A stretch of 9,996 nt of DNA from Propionivibrio sp. (GTDB lineage: Bacteria > Pseudomonadota > Gammaproteobacteria > Burkholderiales > Rhodocyclaceae). Position numbers and translations under genes: made by a program. The notes below the pieces were generated by a model. The model was not told where the DNA came from. It did no database searches and was given only the letters and a program-made list of their open reading frames with translations. The DNA lies in contig QKII01000356.1 of the NCBI GenBank assembly GCA_003249625.1, positions 1 to 9,996 on the forward strand. Reading direction: 5' to 3'. Of the stretch, positions 1 to 6,655 are shown piece after piece (position 1 is the first letter of the stretch; each line of letters opens with the position of its first letter).

Positions 1-248
1 CCCGAGCAATAGTTCGCCACGGGCAGACCGGCAAATCGTGCAACCAGGTTGTATTCAGCCACGGAGAACCGTCGCCCTTCATCGACGCCCTGCGAGTACG
101 CCTTGGCCACGATGTCGCCTGCATTCCCTGCATCCGCGATCGGGTTGTCCGGCCCGTAGGCAACGCCGTCGATAACGAATACCGGTTTGAAGAACGAGGC
201 AGATTCGTTGTCTGTCGTCAGCACCCCGTTAGCGATGATGATCTGCAT
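1..248 (-). CDS. Hypothetical protein, N-terminal part, runs off the left edge
   Basis: An open frame reads leftwards from ATG (248-246) to the window edge without a stop, giving 82 codons. It begins MQIIIANGVLTTDNE and later contains VIDGVAYGPDNPIADAG and FSVAEYNLVARFAG. A good Shine-Dalgarno (AAGGA, 7 bases from the ATG) supports the start. The visible part has no signal peptide, membrane helix or nucleotide-binding motif, and I do not recognise the family. The gene lies on the same strand as yicC, 91 bases downstream of its stop, so it could be read through from yicC. In many betaproteobacteria the gene beside yicC is gmk; this protein is not guanylate kinase, since no P-loop (GxSGxGKS) is present. 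That the frame is a real gene is fairly likely; its function is unknown. Confidence 0.65.
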   Translation of the reverse strand, partial: MQIIIANGVLTTDNESASFFKPVFVIDGVAYGPDNPIADAGNAGDIVAKAYSQGVDEGRRFSVAEYNLVARFAGLPVANYCS

Positions 249-255
249 TCTATTT

Positions 256-260
256 TCCTT
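256..260 (-). promoter_or_regulatory. Ribosome binding site of the left-edge gene
   Basis: On the minus strand the bases AAGGA lie 7 bases before the ATG at 248-246. This is close to ideal spacing and is the main argument that the truncated left-edge frame is a real gene starting here. Confidence 0.55.
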
Positions 261-310
261 CGGCTACGCGGCCAGGCAACCGCTGCTGTCTATCACCAAG
301 TTATTCAGTG

Positions 311-338
311 GAATCGACATCCAGCGGCGTCCCGATTC
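311..338. repeat. Inverted repeat just downstream of yicC
   Basis: GAATCG (311-316) and CGATTC (333-338) form perfect 6-base arms around a 16-base loop, starting 2 bases beyond the yicC stop codon. The position suits a transcript-end stem-loop. On the minus strand, however, the sequence after the second arm is CACTGAATAA, not a T-run, so it does not look like an intrinsic terminator. It may instead protect the mRNA 3' end or be chance. Confidence 0.3.
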
Positions 339-339
339 A

Positions 340-1206
340 TCATTCCAGATTCTGAATCTGCTCGCGCATCTGCTCGATCAGCAACTTGAGCTCCATCGCC
401 GTCTTCGAGACTTCGGCGACCACTGACTTGGAGCCAAGCGTATTGGCTTCGCGATTGAGTTCCTGCATCAGGAAATCGAGGCGTTTGCCGCACGCGCCAC
501 CGGCCGAAAGAACGCGCTCGACCTCATCGAGGTGCGTGGACAGGCGAGCCAGTTCTTCGGCTACGTCGATACGCACGGCGAATACCGCGACCTCCTGGCG
601 AATCCGCTCGTCATCCGCCGAGCCGAGCGCCTCGGCCAGTCGCTGCTTGAGTTTTTCCTGAAAAGTGGCCTGCGCTGCCGGAATGCGCGGCTCGACCTCG
701 CGCACCAGCGTGCGCATGCGCGCCACGCGCTCCATGATTACCGCAGCGAGCTTTTCGCCTTCGCGCGAGCGGCTGGCGGTAAAGTCATTCAGTGCATCCT
801 TCGCCAAGGCCAGTGCCGCCGGGACAAGCGCAGCGCTATCGAGTGACTCGTCACCGAACATGCCGGGCCAGCGCAGCACGTCGCTGACGGTTAAAGGCTG
901 CGCATCAGGCAGTTCGCCGCGCACTTGCGTTTCGAACGCCTTCAGGCGCTGCAGCAGATCGGCGTTCAGCGTCGTTGCCTGAGCTCGCGACGACGACGCG
1001 GAAAAGCCCATCCGGCATTCAAGCTTTCCGCGTGCGATACGCGCGCCGAACATCTCGCGCAACGCAGGTTCGGCCACGCGCAGTTCCTCGCAAACGCGGA
1101 ACTGGATATCGAGATAGCGGGAGTTGACGCTCTTGAGCTCGATCTGCAGTACGCCGCATTCGAGATCGAGGTTTTTGGCGGCATAGCCGGTCATGCTGTA
1201 GATCAT
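340..1206 (-). CDS. yicC: YicC family endoribonuclease
   Basis: This encodes 288 residues, matching the usual YicC length (about 287 in E. coli). The start is set at ATG 1206-1204 because the family begins with the conserved motif seen here, MIYSMTGYA. The open frame extends 19 codons further upstream to 1263, but those residues are not family-like. The N-terminal half is the YicC-like domain (LKSVNSRYLDIQFR near residues 24-37). The C-terminal part is the DUF1732 domain, with the motif KRLDFLMQELNREANTLGSK and an acidic helical end (LLIEQMREQIQNLE). YicC proteins have been described as Mn-dependent endoribonucleases, with a reported role together with PNPase in small-RNA decay in E. coli. 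The gene is divergent from the kinase operon across 101 bases, and rph lies nearby as it does in E. coli. The Shine-Dalgarno is weak. Confidence 0.95.
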   Translation of the reverse strand: MIYSMTGYAAKNLDLECGVLQIELKSVNSRYLDIQFRVCEELRVAEPALREMFGARIARGKLECRMGFSASSSRAQATTLNADLLQRLKAFETQVRGELPDAQPLTVSDVLRWPGMFGDESLDSAALVPAALALAKDALNDFTASRSREGEKLAAVIMERVARMRTLVREVEPRIPAAQATFQEKLKQRLAEALGSADDERIRQEVAVFAVRIDVAEELARLSTHLDEVERVLSAGGACGKRLDFLMQELNREANTLGSKSVVAEVSKTAMELKLLIEQMREQIQNLE

Positions 1207-1289
1207 GGAAGAGTCCCGGGAAACGTGTCGGAGAAACCGGCCGGCTTTACAGCATTTCGCCAAAGCCCGAAAATGACCGGAAAACCCAC

Positions 1290-1319
1290 ATCATAGCTTT
1301 GATACAGATGGCTCAACAA
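1290..1319 (-). promoter_or_regulatory. Possible sigma-70 promoter for yicC
   Basis: On the minus strand a TATGAT box (1295-1290, five of six to consensus) lies 18 bases downstream of TTGTTG (1319-1314, three of six). The predicted transcript start is near 1283, about 77 bases before the yicC ATG. The -35 box falls inside the first codons of the divergent kinase gene, so the two genes would share regulatory DNA. This is judged from consensus only and the -35 match is poor. Confidence 0.3.
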
Positions 1320-2276
1320 GCCAACCACGCGCTGCCTTCCGGCTTCCAACTCGACGAGTACCGCATCGAGCACCAACTCTCCCTTGGAGGATTTTCGATC
1401 GTCTATCTGGCGACTGACAGCCAGGGACAATATGTCGCCATCAAGGAGTATCTGCCGAACAGCCTGGCTCTCCGTCCCGAGGGAGAAATCACGCCGGACA
1501 TAAGCGACGAGCACATGCCGGCCTTTCGCTACGGCATGAAGTGTTTCTTCGAGGAGGGACGCGCGCTGGCAAGACTGTCACACCAAAACGTGGTCCGCGT
1601 GCTCAACTTCTTCCGCGCCAACAATACCGTCTACATGGTGATGGAATACGAGCACGGACGCACGCTGCAGGAGATCATTCAGAAGAACCGGGCGGTGATC
1701 ACCGAGAATTTCATGCGCAACGTATTCACCAAGTTGCTCAACGGCCTGCGCGAGGTTCATGCGAACAAGCTGCTGCACCTCGACCTGAAGCCGTCGAACA
1801 TCTACATGCGCAACGAGACCATTCCGGTACTGATCGACTTCGGTGCGGCGCGGCAGACACTGGCCAGCGACACGCCGATGCTCAAGCCGATGTACACCCC
1901 GGGATTTGCTTCGCCAGAGCACTACCGTCAGCGCGATTTGCTCGGCCCGTGGAGCGACATTTACAGCGTCGGTGCATCGATGTACGCCTGCCTCGCCGCG
2001 TCGGCGCCGCAGGCAGCGGACAGCCGCAATGAAAAGGACAAGCTCGTGCCGGCCATGGTGCGCTGGGAGGGACAGTTCTCCGACCAGTTGCTGGAAACCA
2101 TCGACTGGTGCCTGTGCCTGAATCATCTCTATCGACCGCAGAGCGCGTTTGCCCTGCAGAAGGCGCTGACCGAGCCGGTTGCCGCGCCCAAACCCGTGGC
2201 GCAAGCAGCCAGCAGCAAAAAGACCTGGCTCGATCACGTCGTCGGAAAATTAAAAGGAAAGGCGGAACCGGAGTGA
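1308..2276 (+). CDS. Bacterial Ser/Thr protein kinase (PknB-like, soluble)
   Basis: This gives 322 residues from ATG 1308. A TTG at 1299 would add three residues; neither start has a clear Shine-Dalgarno. The kinase fold spans roughly residues 18-285. Visible motifs are the glycine loop SLGGFSIVY (25-33), the ATP-anchoring lysine in VAIKEYLP (K46), a helix-C glutamate in FFEEGRAL (82 or 83), the catalytic loop HLDLKPSN (D159, N164), the DFG motif LIDFGAARQ (D177) and GFASPEHY as the APE-like segment. All catalytic residues are present. The residue before the catalytic aspartate is Leu, not Arg, so this is a non-RD kinase. No transmembrane helix or sensor domain follows, only a short Lys-rich tail ([18 protein letters not shown]), so it is probably cytoplasmic. 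It overlaps the PP2C gene by GTGA, which points to an antagonistic kinase/phosphatase pair. The substrate is unknown. Confidence 0.93.
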   Translation: MAQQANHALPSGFQLDEYRIEHQLSLGGFSIVYLATDSQGQYVAIKEYLPNSLALRPEGEITPDISDEHMPAFRYGMKCFFEEGRALARLSHQNVVRVLNFFRANNTVYMVMEYEHGRTLQEIIQKNRAVITENFMRNVFTKLLNGLREVHANKLLHLDLKPSNIYMRNETIPVLIDFGAARQTLASDTPMLKPMYTPGFASPEHYRQRDLLGPWSDIYSVGASMYACLAASAPQAADSRNEKDKLVPAMVRWEGQFSDQLLETIDWCLCLNHLYRPQSAFALQKALTEPVAAPKPVAQAASSKKTWLDHVVGKLKGKAEPE

Positions 2277-3193
2277 AATTCACCATTTATCAGGAATCCC
2301 GGCAGGGCAAGCGAAAAAACAACGAGGACCGACTGGCCCACTGTTATTCGCGCGACGCGCTGATGATGGTCATTGCCGACGGCATGGGCGGACACTATTA
2401 CGGTGAGATCGCCGCACAGATCGCCGTGCAGTCGGTGACAGAGGCTTTTCAGCGCGAGGCCAACCCGAAAATCGACGAGCCGTTCACGTTCATCAACCGG
2501 GCAATGCTCAACGCGCACCATGCGATCATGGATTTCACCGAGGCCCACCGGCTGGACGATTCGCCACGCACCACCTGCGTCGTCTGCATCATCCAGGACA
2601 ACATCGCCCACTGGGCGCACGCCGGCGACTCGCGCCTGTATGTATTCCGCGACGGGACCACGCTGACGCGCACCCGCGATCACTCGCGCGTGCAATTGCT
2701 GATCGATCAGGGACTCATCAGCGAGGCTCAGGCGGCTTTTCACCCTGACCGCAACAAAGTTTACAGCTGCCTCGGCGGCCGTCAGGACCCGGAGATCGAA
2801 CTCTCACGCAAAACGCCGCTCGAGGCAGGCGACGTCATCGCTCTGTGCACTGACGGTCTGTGGGGGCTGTTCCCCGACGACGCGCTCGGTTCCGCGCTGG
2901 CCACACCGAATCTGATGAAGGCTGTCCCCGATCTGATGGATCTCGCCGACGACCGCGGCGGCCAGAATGCCGACAACCTGTCGGTCATTGCCGTACGCTG
3001 GGAAGACACCTACGTCCAGCCGGAGTCCGGTCAATCCACGGCGGTCCACACCCAGACCATGCCGCTCGGCGCGCTCACCACCCGCCTCGACGAGTTCGGC
3101 CGCAATCCGAAGTACAAGACCGAACTCACCGACGACGAGATCGAACGCGCCATCAACGAAATCCGATCCACCATCCAGAAATACTCGAAATAG
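2273..3193 (+). CDS. PP2C-type Ser/Thr protein phosphatase
   Basis: This encodes 306 residues starting at GTG 2273, which shares GTGA with the kinase stop codon. A purine-rich AAGGAAAGG lies about 10 bases upstream. The same frame stays open upstream inside the kinase gene, but those residues are not phosphatase-like. PP2C (PPM) metal-site motifs occur in order: NNEDR (D19), VIADGMGGH (D36, G37), HAGDSRLY (118-121), ALCTDGLW (D194) and QNADNLSVI (D234). RTRDHS (133-138) is also typical. These residues would bind the two metal ions that activate water for phospho-Ser/Thr hydrolysis. Residues after about 243 form an extra tail with a Thr-rich stretch ([13 protein letters not shown]) and a charged helix. 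There is no membrane segment. The obvious partner is the overlapping kinase. The stop codon lies 7 bases before rph. Confidence 0.95.
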   Translation: MKFTIYQESRQGKRKNNEDRLAHCYSRDALMMVIADGMGGHYYGEIAAQIAVQSVTEAFQREANPKIDEPFTFINRAMLNAHHAIMDFTEAHRLDDSPRTTCVVCIIQDNIAHWAHAGDSRLYVFRDGTTLTRTRDHSRVQLLIDQGLISEAQAAFHPDRNKVYSCLGGRQDPEIELSRKTPLEAGDVIALCTDGLWGLFPDDALGSALATPNLMKAVPDLMDLADDRGGQNADNLSVIAVRWEDTYVQPESGQSTAVHTQTMPLGALTTRLDEFGRNPKYKTELTDDEIERAINEIRSTIQKYSK

Positions 3194-3200
3194 GAAGCCC

Positions 3201-3917
3201 ATGCGCCCCAGCCAACGCCAACCCGCCCAATTGCGCGACGTCCGCATCACCCGCCAATTCACCTGCCACGCCGAAGGCTCCGTTCTCATCGAAATGGGGA
3301 ACACGAAGGTACTCTGCACCGCCAGCGTCGAGGAATCCGTCCCCTCGTTCCTGCGCGGCAAAGGCCAGGGCTGGGTCACAGCCGAATACGGCATGCTGCC
3401 GCGATCGACACACACGCGTACCGCACGCGAAGCAGCCAAGGGCAAGCAATCCGGACGTACGCTGGAGATCCAGCGTCTGATCGGACGCTCGCTACGAGCG
3501 GTCACCGACCTCGTCGCCCTCGGCGAGCGCCAGATCACCCTCGACTGCGACGTGCTGCAGGCCGACGGCGGCACGCGATGCGCCTCGATCACCGGCGCAT
3601 GGCTGGCGCTGAACGACGCCTGCGCCAAGCTCGTTGCCGAAGGCAAGCTGGCGTCCAACCCGGTACGCGACCACGTCGCAGCCGTCTCGGTTGGCATTTT
3701 CGAAGGCCAGTTGGTGCTCGACCTCGACTACCCGGAAGACTCCGCCTGCGACACCGACATGAACGTGATCATGACGGGCACCGGCGGCATTGTCGAAATT
3801 CAGGGCACGGCCGAAGGCGAGCCGTTCACCCGCGCCCAGATGAACCAGCTTGTCGACATGGCGGAAGCCGGCATTGGCGAATTGATCACCAAGCAGAAAG
3901 AGGCACTCGCCGCATGA
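3201..3917 (+). CDS. rph: Ribonuclease PH
   Basis: This encodes 238 residues, the usual full length. RNase PH is a phosphate-dependent 3'-to-5' exoribonuclease that trims tRNA precursors and other RNAs and works as a hexameric ring. Visible signatures are [17 protein letters not shown] (57-73), [17 protein letters not shown] (81-97) with the phosphate-binding R86, [12 protein letters not shown] (115-126), and [14 protein letters not shown] (175-188) with D180 and D186. The start ATG 3201 has AGGAAG 3 bases upstream, overlapping the phosphatase stop codon, so coupling to the kinase/phosphatase pair is tight. The end overlaps rdgB by ATGA (3914-3917). The reading frame is intact and shows no C-terminal frameshift of the kind known in E. 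coli K-12. Confidence 0.97.
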   Translation: MRPSQRQPAQLRDVRITRQFTCHAEGSVLIEMGNTKVLCTASVEESVPSFLRGKGQGWVTAEYGMLPRSTHTRTAREAAKGKQSGRTLEIQRLIGRSLRAVTDLVALGERQITLDCDVLQADGGTRCASITGAWLALNDACAKLVAEGKLASNPVRDHVAAVSVGIFEGQLVLDLDYPEDSACDTDMNVIMTGTGGIVEIQGTAEGEPFTRAQMNQLVDMAEAGIGELITKQKEALAA

Positions 3918-4504
3918 AACTGGTCGTCGCCTCGAACAACCCGGGCAAGCTGCGCGAGTTTGGCGAGATGCTCGCCCCGCTCGGCTGGGAAACAATCCCG
4001 CAGAAGGAACTTGACGTTCCGGAATGCGAGGAACCGCATGTCACCTTCGTCGAAAACGCGCTGGCCAAGGCGCGGCATGCGTCGGCTTGTACCGGCCTTC
4101 CGGCGATGGCCGATGATTCCGGCCTGTGCGCGCATGCTCTCGGAGGCGCGCCGGGCGTCTTTTCGGCCCGCTTTGCCGGCGAGCCGAAGTCCGACGAGCG
4201 CAATAACGAGAAGCTGGTCGCTGATCTCGCCGACAAAAGCGACCGGCGCGCACATTACGTTTGCGTGCTGGTCTTCGTCCGCCACGCCGACGATCCGCAG
4301 CCGATCATCACCGAAGGCGAATGGCACGGCGAAATCGTCGACGTACCGCGCGGCCAGGGCGGTTTCGGTTACGACCCGTATTTCTTCCTGCCTGACGCGG
4401 GCGTCACGGCGGCGGAACTCGATTCCGCCGAAAAAAACCGTCGCTCTCATCGCGGCAAGGCGCTGACACAGCTCGTCGCACGCCTGAAATCCGGAGCCGC
4501 ATGA
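3914..4504 (+). CDS. rdgB: dITP/XTP pyrophosphatase (RdgB/HAM1 family)
   Basis: This encodes 196 residues, against 197 in E. coli. The family hydrolyses non-canonical purine triphosphates (dITP, ITP, XTP) to monophosphates and keeps them out of DNA and RNA. The nucleotide-binding signature SNNPGK (7-12) is at the N-terminus. ADDSGL (66-71) carries the catalytic aspartate (D68). [12 protein letters not shown] (78-89), GGFGYDPYF (149-157) and SHRGKAL (178-184) complete the family pattern. The start ATG overlaps the rph stop as ATGA, and its own stop overlaps the hemW start the same way (4501-4504). A purine-rich AAGAGG lies about 10 bases upstream of the ATG. The rph-rdgB-hemW order is common in proteobacteria. 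Confidence 0.97.
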   Translation: MKLVVASNNPGKLREFGEMLAPLGWETIPQKELDVPECEEPHVTFVENALAKARHASACTGLPAMADDSGLCAHALGGAPGVFSARFAGEPKSDERNNEKLVADLADKSDRRAHYVCVLVFVRHADDPQPIITEGEWHGEIVDVPRGQGGFGYDPYFFLPDAGVTAAELDSAEKNRRSHRGKALTQLVARLKSGAA

Positions 4505-5733
4505 CCACGCAGAAACACGCGCGCGTCATTCCGATCCACCCAGCTGTGCAACGGACTGAAACGCGCGAAGACACGCTCGAATTCCGCACGCCGCTACCGC
4601 TCGCGCTGTACATCCACGTTCCGTGGTGCGTTCAGAAGTGTCCGTACTGCGATTTCAACTCACACGCGGTCCGCGAAACCCTTCCCGAAGCCGACTACGT
4701 GGCCGCGCTCGTCGCCGACCTCGAATCGTCGCTGCCGCTCGTCTGGGGGCGCAAGGTCGTCAGCATCTTCATCGGTGGCGGCACGCCGAGCCTGATCTCG
4801 GGAGAGGGAATCGACACGCTGCTCACCGCCATCCGTACCCGCCTGCCGTTGATTCACGACGCAGAAATTACTCTCGAAGCCAACCCAGGCACCGTCGAGG
4901 CAGGCAAGTTTGCCGCGTTCCGCGACGCCGGCATCAACCGGCTCTCGCTCGGTATCCAGAGCTTTGATTCCGCCCACCTGAAAGCGCTCGGGCGCATTCA
5001 CGACGGCGACGAGGCCCGTCGCGCCATCGAAATCGCCGCCCGCCATTTCGACAATTTCAATCTCGACTTGATGTACGGACTACCGGGCCAGACCATCGAC
5101 CAAGCGCTCGCCGACGTCGAGCAAGCGCTCGCCTTCGCCCCAACGCACCTTTCTTGTTATCAACTGACCATCGAGCCGAACACCGCGTTCGCCGCATCAC
5201 CGCCCCTCCTGCCCGACCCCGACCGCTGTGCGGACATGCAAGAAGCCATCGAGGAGCGACTTGCTGCCGGCGGCTTCACGCACTACGAGACGTCGGCCTT
5301 CGCCCGCCCCGGGCGGCAATGTCGGCACAACCTCAACTACTGGACGTTTGGCGACTATCTCGGCATCGGTGCTGGAGCACACGGAAAGCTGACGCTGCAC
5401 GACGGCAAGGCATGGGAGGTGCGCCGACAGATGCGCTGGAAGCAGCCGAAGCAGTACCTTGCCGGCGTCGCGACGGGCCGTCCACTTCAGGATGAATTCT
5501 CGGTTCCGGCGGCGGACCTGCCGTTCGAATTCATGATGAATGCGCTCCGTCTCATCGAGGGCTTCGATTCCGCGCTGTTCGAAGCGCGCACGGCGCAACC
5601 GCTGCTTGCCGTCGAATCAATCCTGCGTCAGGCAAGCGATGAGGGGCTGATCATGCGTGACTCCGGACGGATCAGACCGACCCAGCGCGGCCAGCGCTTC
5701 CTTAACCGGCTACTGGAGATGTTTCTGGCGTAA
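4501..5733 (+). CDS. hemW: HemW, radical-SAM haem chaperone (HemN-like)
   Basis: This encodes 410 residues, somewhat longer than E. coli HemW (about 378). The excess is an N-terminal extension of about 30 residues before the first beta strand (ALYIHVPWC). The radical-SAM cluster motif is CVQKCPYC (C43, C47, C50), followed by Asp-Phe. True coproporphyrinogen dehydrogenase HemN has a fourth cysteine (CxxxCxxCxC), which is missing here, so HemW is preferred. Other family motifs are FIGGGTPS, LEANPGTVE, RLSLGIQSF, LMYGLPGQT, YQLTIEPNT, the HNxxYW haem-binding motif HNLNYW (276-281) and GDYLGIGAGAHG. HemW binds haem and is thought to deliver it to respiratory enzymes. The start overlaps the rdgB stop (ATGA) and a short GGAG lies 4 bases upstream. 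It is the last gene of the operon and converges on the PEP-CTERM gene, with only 9 bases between the stop codons. Confidence 0.93.
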   Translation: MTTQKHARVIPIHPAVQRTETREDTLEFRTPLPLALYIHVPWCVQKCPYCDFNSHAVRETLPEADYVAALVADLESSLPLVWGRKVVSIFIGGGTPSLISGEGIDTLLTAIRTRLPLIHDAEITLEANPGTVEAGKFAAFRDAGINRLSLGIQSFDSAHLKALGRIHDGDEARRAIEIAARHFDNFNLDLMYGLPGQTIDQALADVEQALAFAPTHLSCYQLTIEPNTAFAASPPLLPDPDRCADMQEAIEERLAAGGFTHYETSAFARPGRQCRHNLNYWTFGDYLGIGAGAHGKLTLHDGKAWEVRRQMRWKQPKQYLAGVATGRPLQDEFSVPAADLPFEFMMNALRLIEGFDSALFEARTAQPLLAVESILRQASDEGLIMRDSGRIRPTQRGQRFLNRLLEMFLA

Positions 5734-5742
5734 TCGCTGTTT

Positions 5743-6552
5743 TCAGCATTCCTTGCGACGACGCAGCCGCCCGCCGAGCAGACCGACCATCCCGACACCG
5801 AGCAGCGCGAGCGAACCGGGTTCCGGCACGGAAAATCCGGGATCGACGATGATGCTGTCGTTGGCGCAATTCTGGGTCCAGTGGATGTTGAACTCGCCAC
5901 CGTCCCAACCCGCCTCATACAGCAAATCGAGATCCAGGCTGATTTCGTAGAAAAAGTGCTTGTCGCTCTTCCACTGGCCATATCCGCCGGCACCATTCTT
6001 GGAGTAGTCGTACGTTGCCGTGCCTATCAGCGTCCCGCCAAGCAGGGATGTGGGATGCAACGGATCGGGGATTTCCCCGGACTTCGCCGCCTCTTTTCCA
6101 TTCGCATCCCAAAGGCCATATGCCCACACCGGATTGCTATAAACGCCGCCGGCAACGCCGAAGCCTCCGGTTATGATGTTGACTCCCAGTTCGTAGCTGC
6201 CGTTTTTGCCGAAATCTATCGCAAAGTCGCCGGCGCCATAGCTGTTTCTCGACGGCTTGTTTACAGTTTCAGGATCGTGCCCGGTAATCAGTGCAATCCA
6301 CAACGCCCCGTCCTGGATCGTCGCGTACAGTGCTTCAGCGTCATAGGCCTGGCCGCCATATCCTGGATCGAGGTAGGTGTTCGTGTTCCCGGTCGCGTCC
6401 TCTACCGTGTAGTGAACGCCCTGGAGCGACGAAGCCCATGTGTTGTGATCGATATTCCAGTCAGACAGGTTGCCGTTGACGAGAAGACTGGCGCTGGCGG
6501 CGCCGGAGAACAAGGCGCTGGCGGCCAGTGCTGAAACAAGGAGTTTTTTCAT
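5743..6552 (-). CDS. PEP-CTERM sorting domain protein, exported
   Basis: This encodes 269 residues from ATG 6552-6550. The frame is open for 20 more codons upstream, but only this Met begins a proper signal peptide: MKK, a hydrophobic core, then a likely cut after ASA (about residue 21). The C-terminus (242-269) is a textbook PEP-CTERM tag: VPEPGS, a hydrophobic stretch (LALLGVGMVGLLGG), then RLRRRKEC. Such tags are recognised and cut by an exosortase, which is not in this window. The body is rich in Gly, Asn, Asp and aromatic residues. It starts LLVNGNLSDWNID, a pattern that recalls CBM9/DOMON-like beta-sandwich domains, but that is only an impression. Family knowledge links PEP-CTERM proteins to the cell surface and exopolysaccharide matrix. 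The gene has no strong Shine-Dalgarno. A CRP-like site lies upstream. Confidence 0.9.
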   Translation of the reverse strand: MKKLLVSALAASALFSGAASASLLVNGNLSDWNIDHNTWASSLQGVHYTVEDATGNTNTYLDPGYGGQAYDAEALYATIQDGALWIALITGHDPETVNKPSRNSYGAGDFAIDFGKNGSYELGVNIITGGFGVAGGVYSNPVWAYGLWDANGKEAAKSGEIPDPLHPTSLLGGTLIGTATYDYSKNGAGGYGQWKSDKHFFYEISLDLDLLYEAGWDGGEFNIHWTQNCANDSIIVDPGFSVPEPGSLALLGVGMVGLLGGRLRRRKEC

Positions 6553-6587
6553 GGCGATCGAATTACCGGGAAATGGCAGGCTCACGT

Positions 6588-6593
6588 AACATA
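6588..6593 (-). promoter_or_regulatory. Possible -10 box of the PEP-CTERM gene
   Basis: TATGTT on the minus strand (6593-6588) matches four of six -10 positions. It would place the transcript start near 6581, about 29 bases before the ATG. There is no good -35 box at 16-18 bases. With this start point, the CRP-like site at 6615-6630 is centred at -41.5, the usual class II activation position, which is the main reason to prefer this box. Confidence 0.35.
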
Positions 6594-6614
6594 GCCGCCC
6601 GCGTAAAGTCACGC

Positions 6615-6630
6615 CGTGAAATTATTCACA
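6615..6630. promoter_or_regulatory. CRP/Vfr-type binding site upstream of the PEP-CTERM gene
   Basis: Read on the minus strand the site is TGTGA-N6-TCACG, which is 9 of 10 conserved bases of the CRP consensus TGTGA-N6-TCACA. It lies between the ankyrin gene's stop codon (6658-6656) and the PEP-CTERM start (6552), so its natural target is the PEP-CTERM gene. The dyad is not followed by a T-run and so does not read as a terminator for the ankyrin gene. A related CRP/FNR-family regulator could be the true ligand. Confidence 0.5.
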
Positions 6631-6655
6631 CCGGCCAACAAACTTCGACAATCAC

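Noticed and set aside
1214..1244. Short palindromes TCCCGGGA (1214-1221) and CCGGCCGG (1237-1244) between yicC and the kinase as operators
   Set aside because: Eight-base palindromes of G and C are common by chance in DNA of this composition, and there is no repeat of either or known regulator match.
2108..2272. Longer N-terminus for the PP2C phosphatase
   Set aside because: The frame is open upstream, but it lies wholly inside the kinase gene and encodes Arg-rich, non-family residues. GTG 2273 directly precedes the conserved domain start and overlaps the kinase stop.
4501..5733. Oxygen-independent coproporphyrinogen III dehydrogenase (HemN)
   Set aside because: The fourth cysteine of the HemN cluster motif is absent (CVQKCPYC is followed by Asp-Phe) and the HNxxYW motif is present, which fits HemW.
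5736..5747. Hairpin GCTG-TTTT-CAGC as an intrinsic terminator for hemW
   Set aside because: The stem has only 4 base pairs and no T-run follows on either strand, so it is too weak to call.
5881..6534. A 217-codon plus-strand frame opposite the PEP-CTERM gene
   Set aside because: It is the antisense shadow of a gene with a clear signal peptide and PEP-CTERM tag. It shows no ribosome binding site or recognisable domain.
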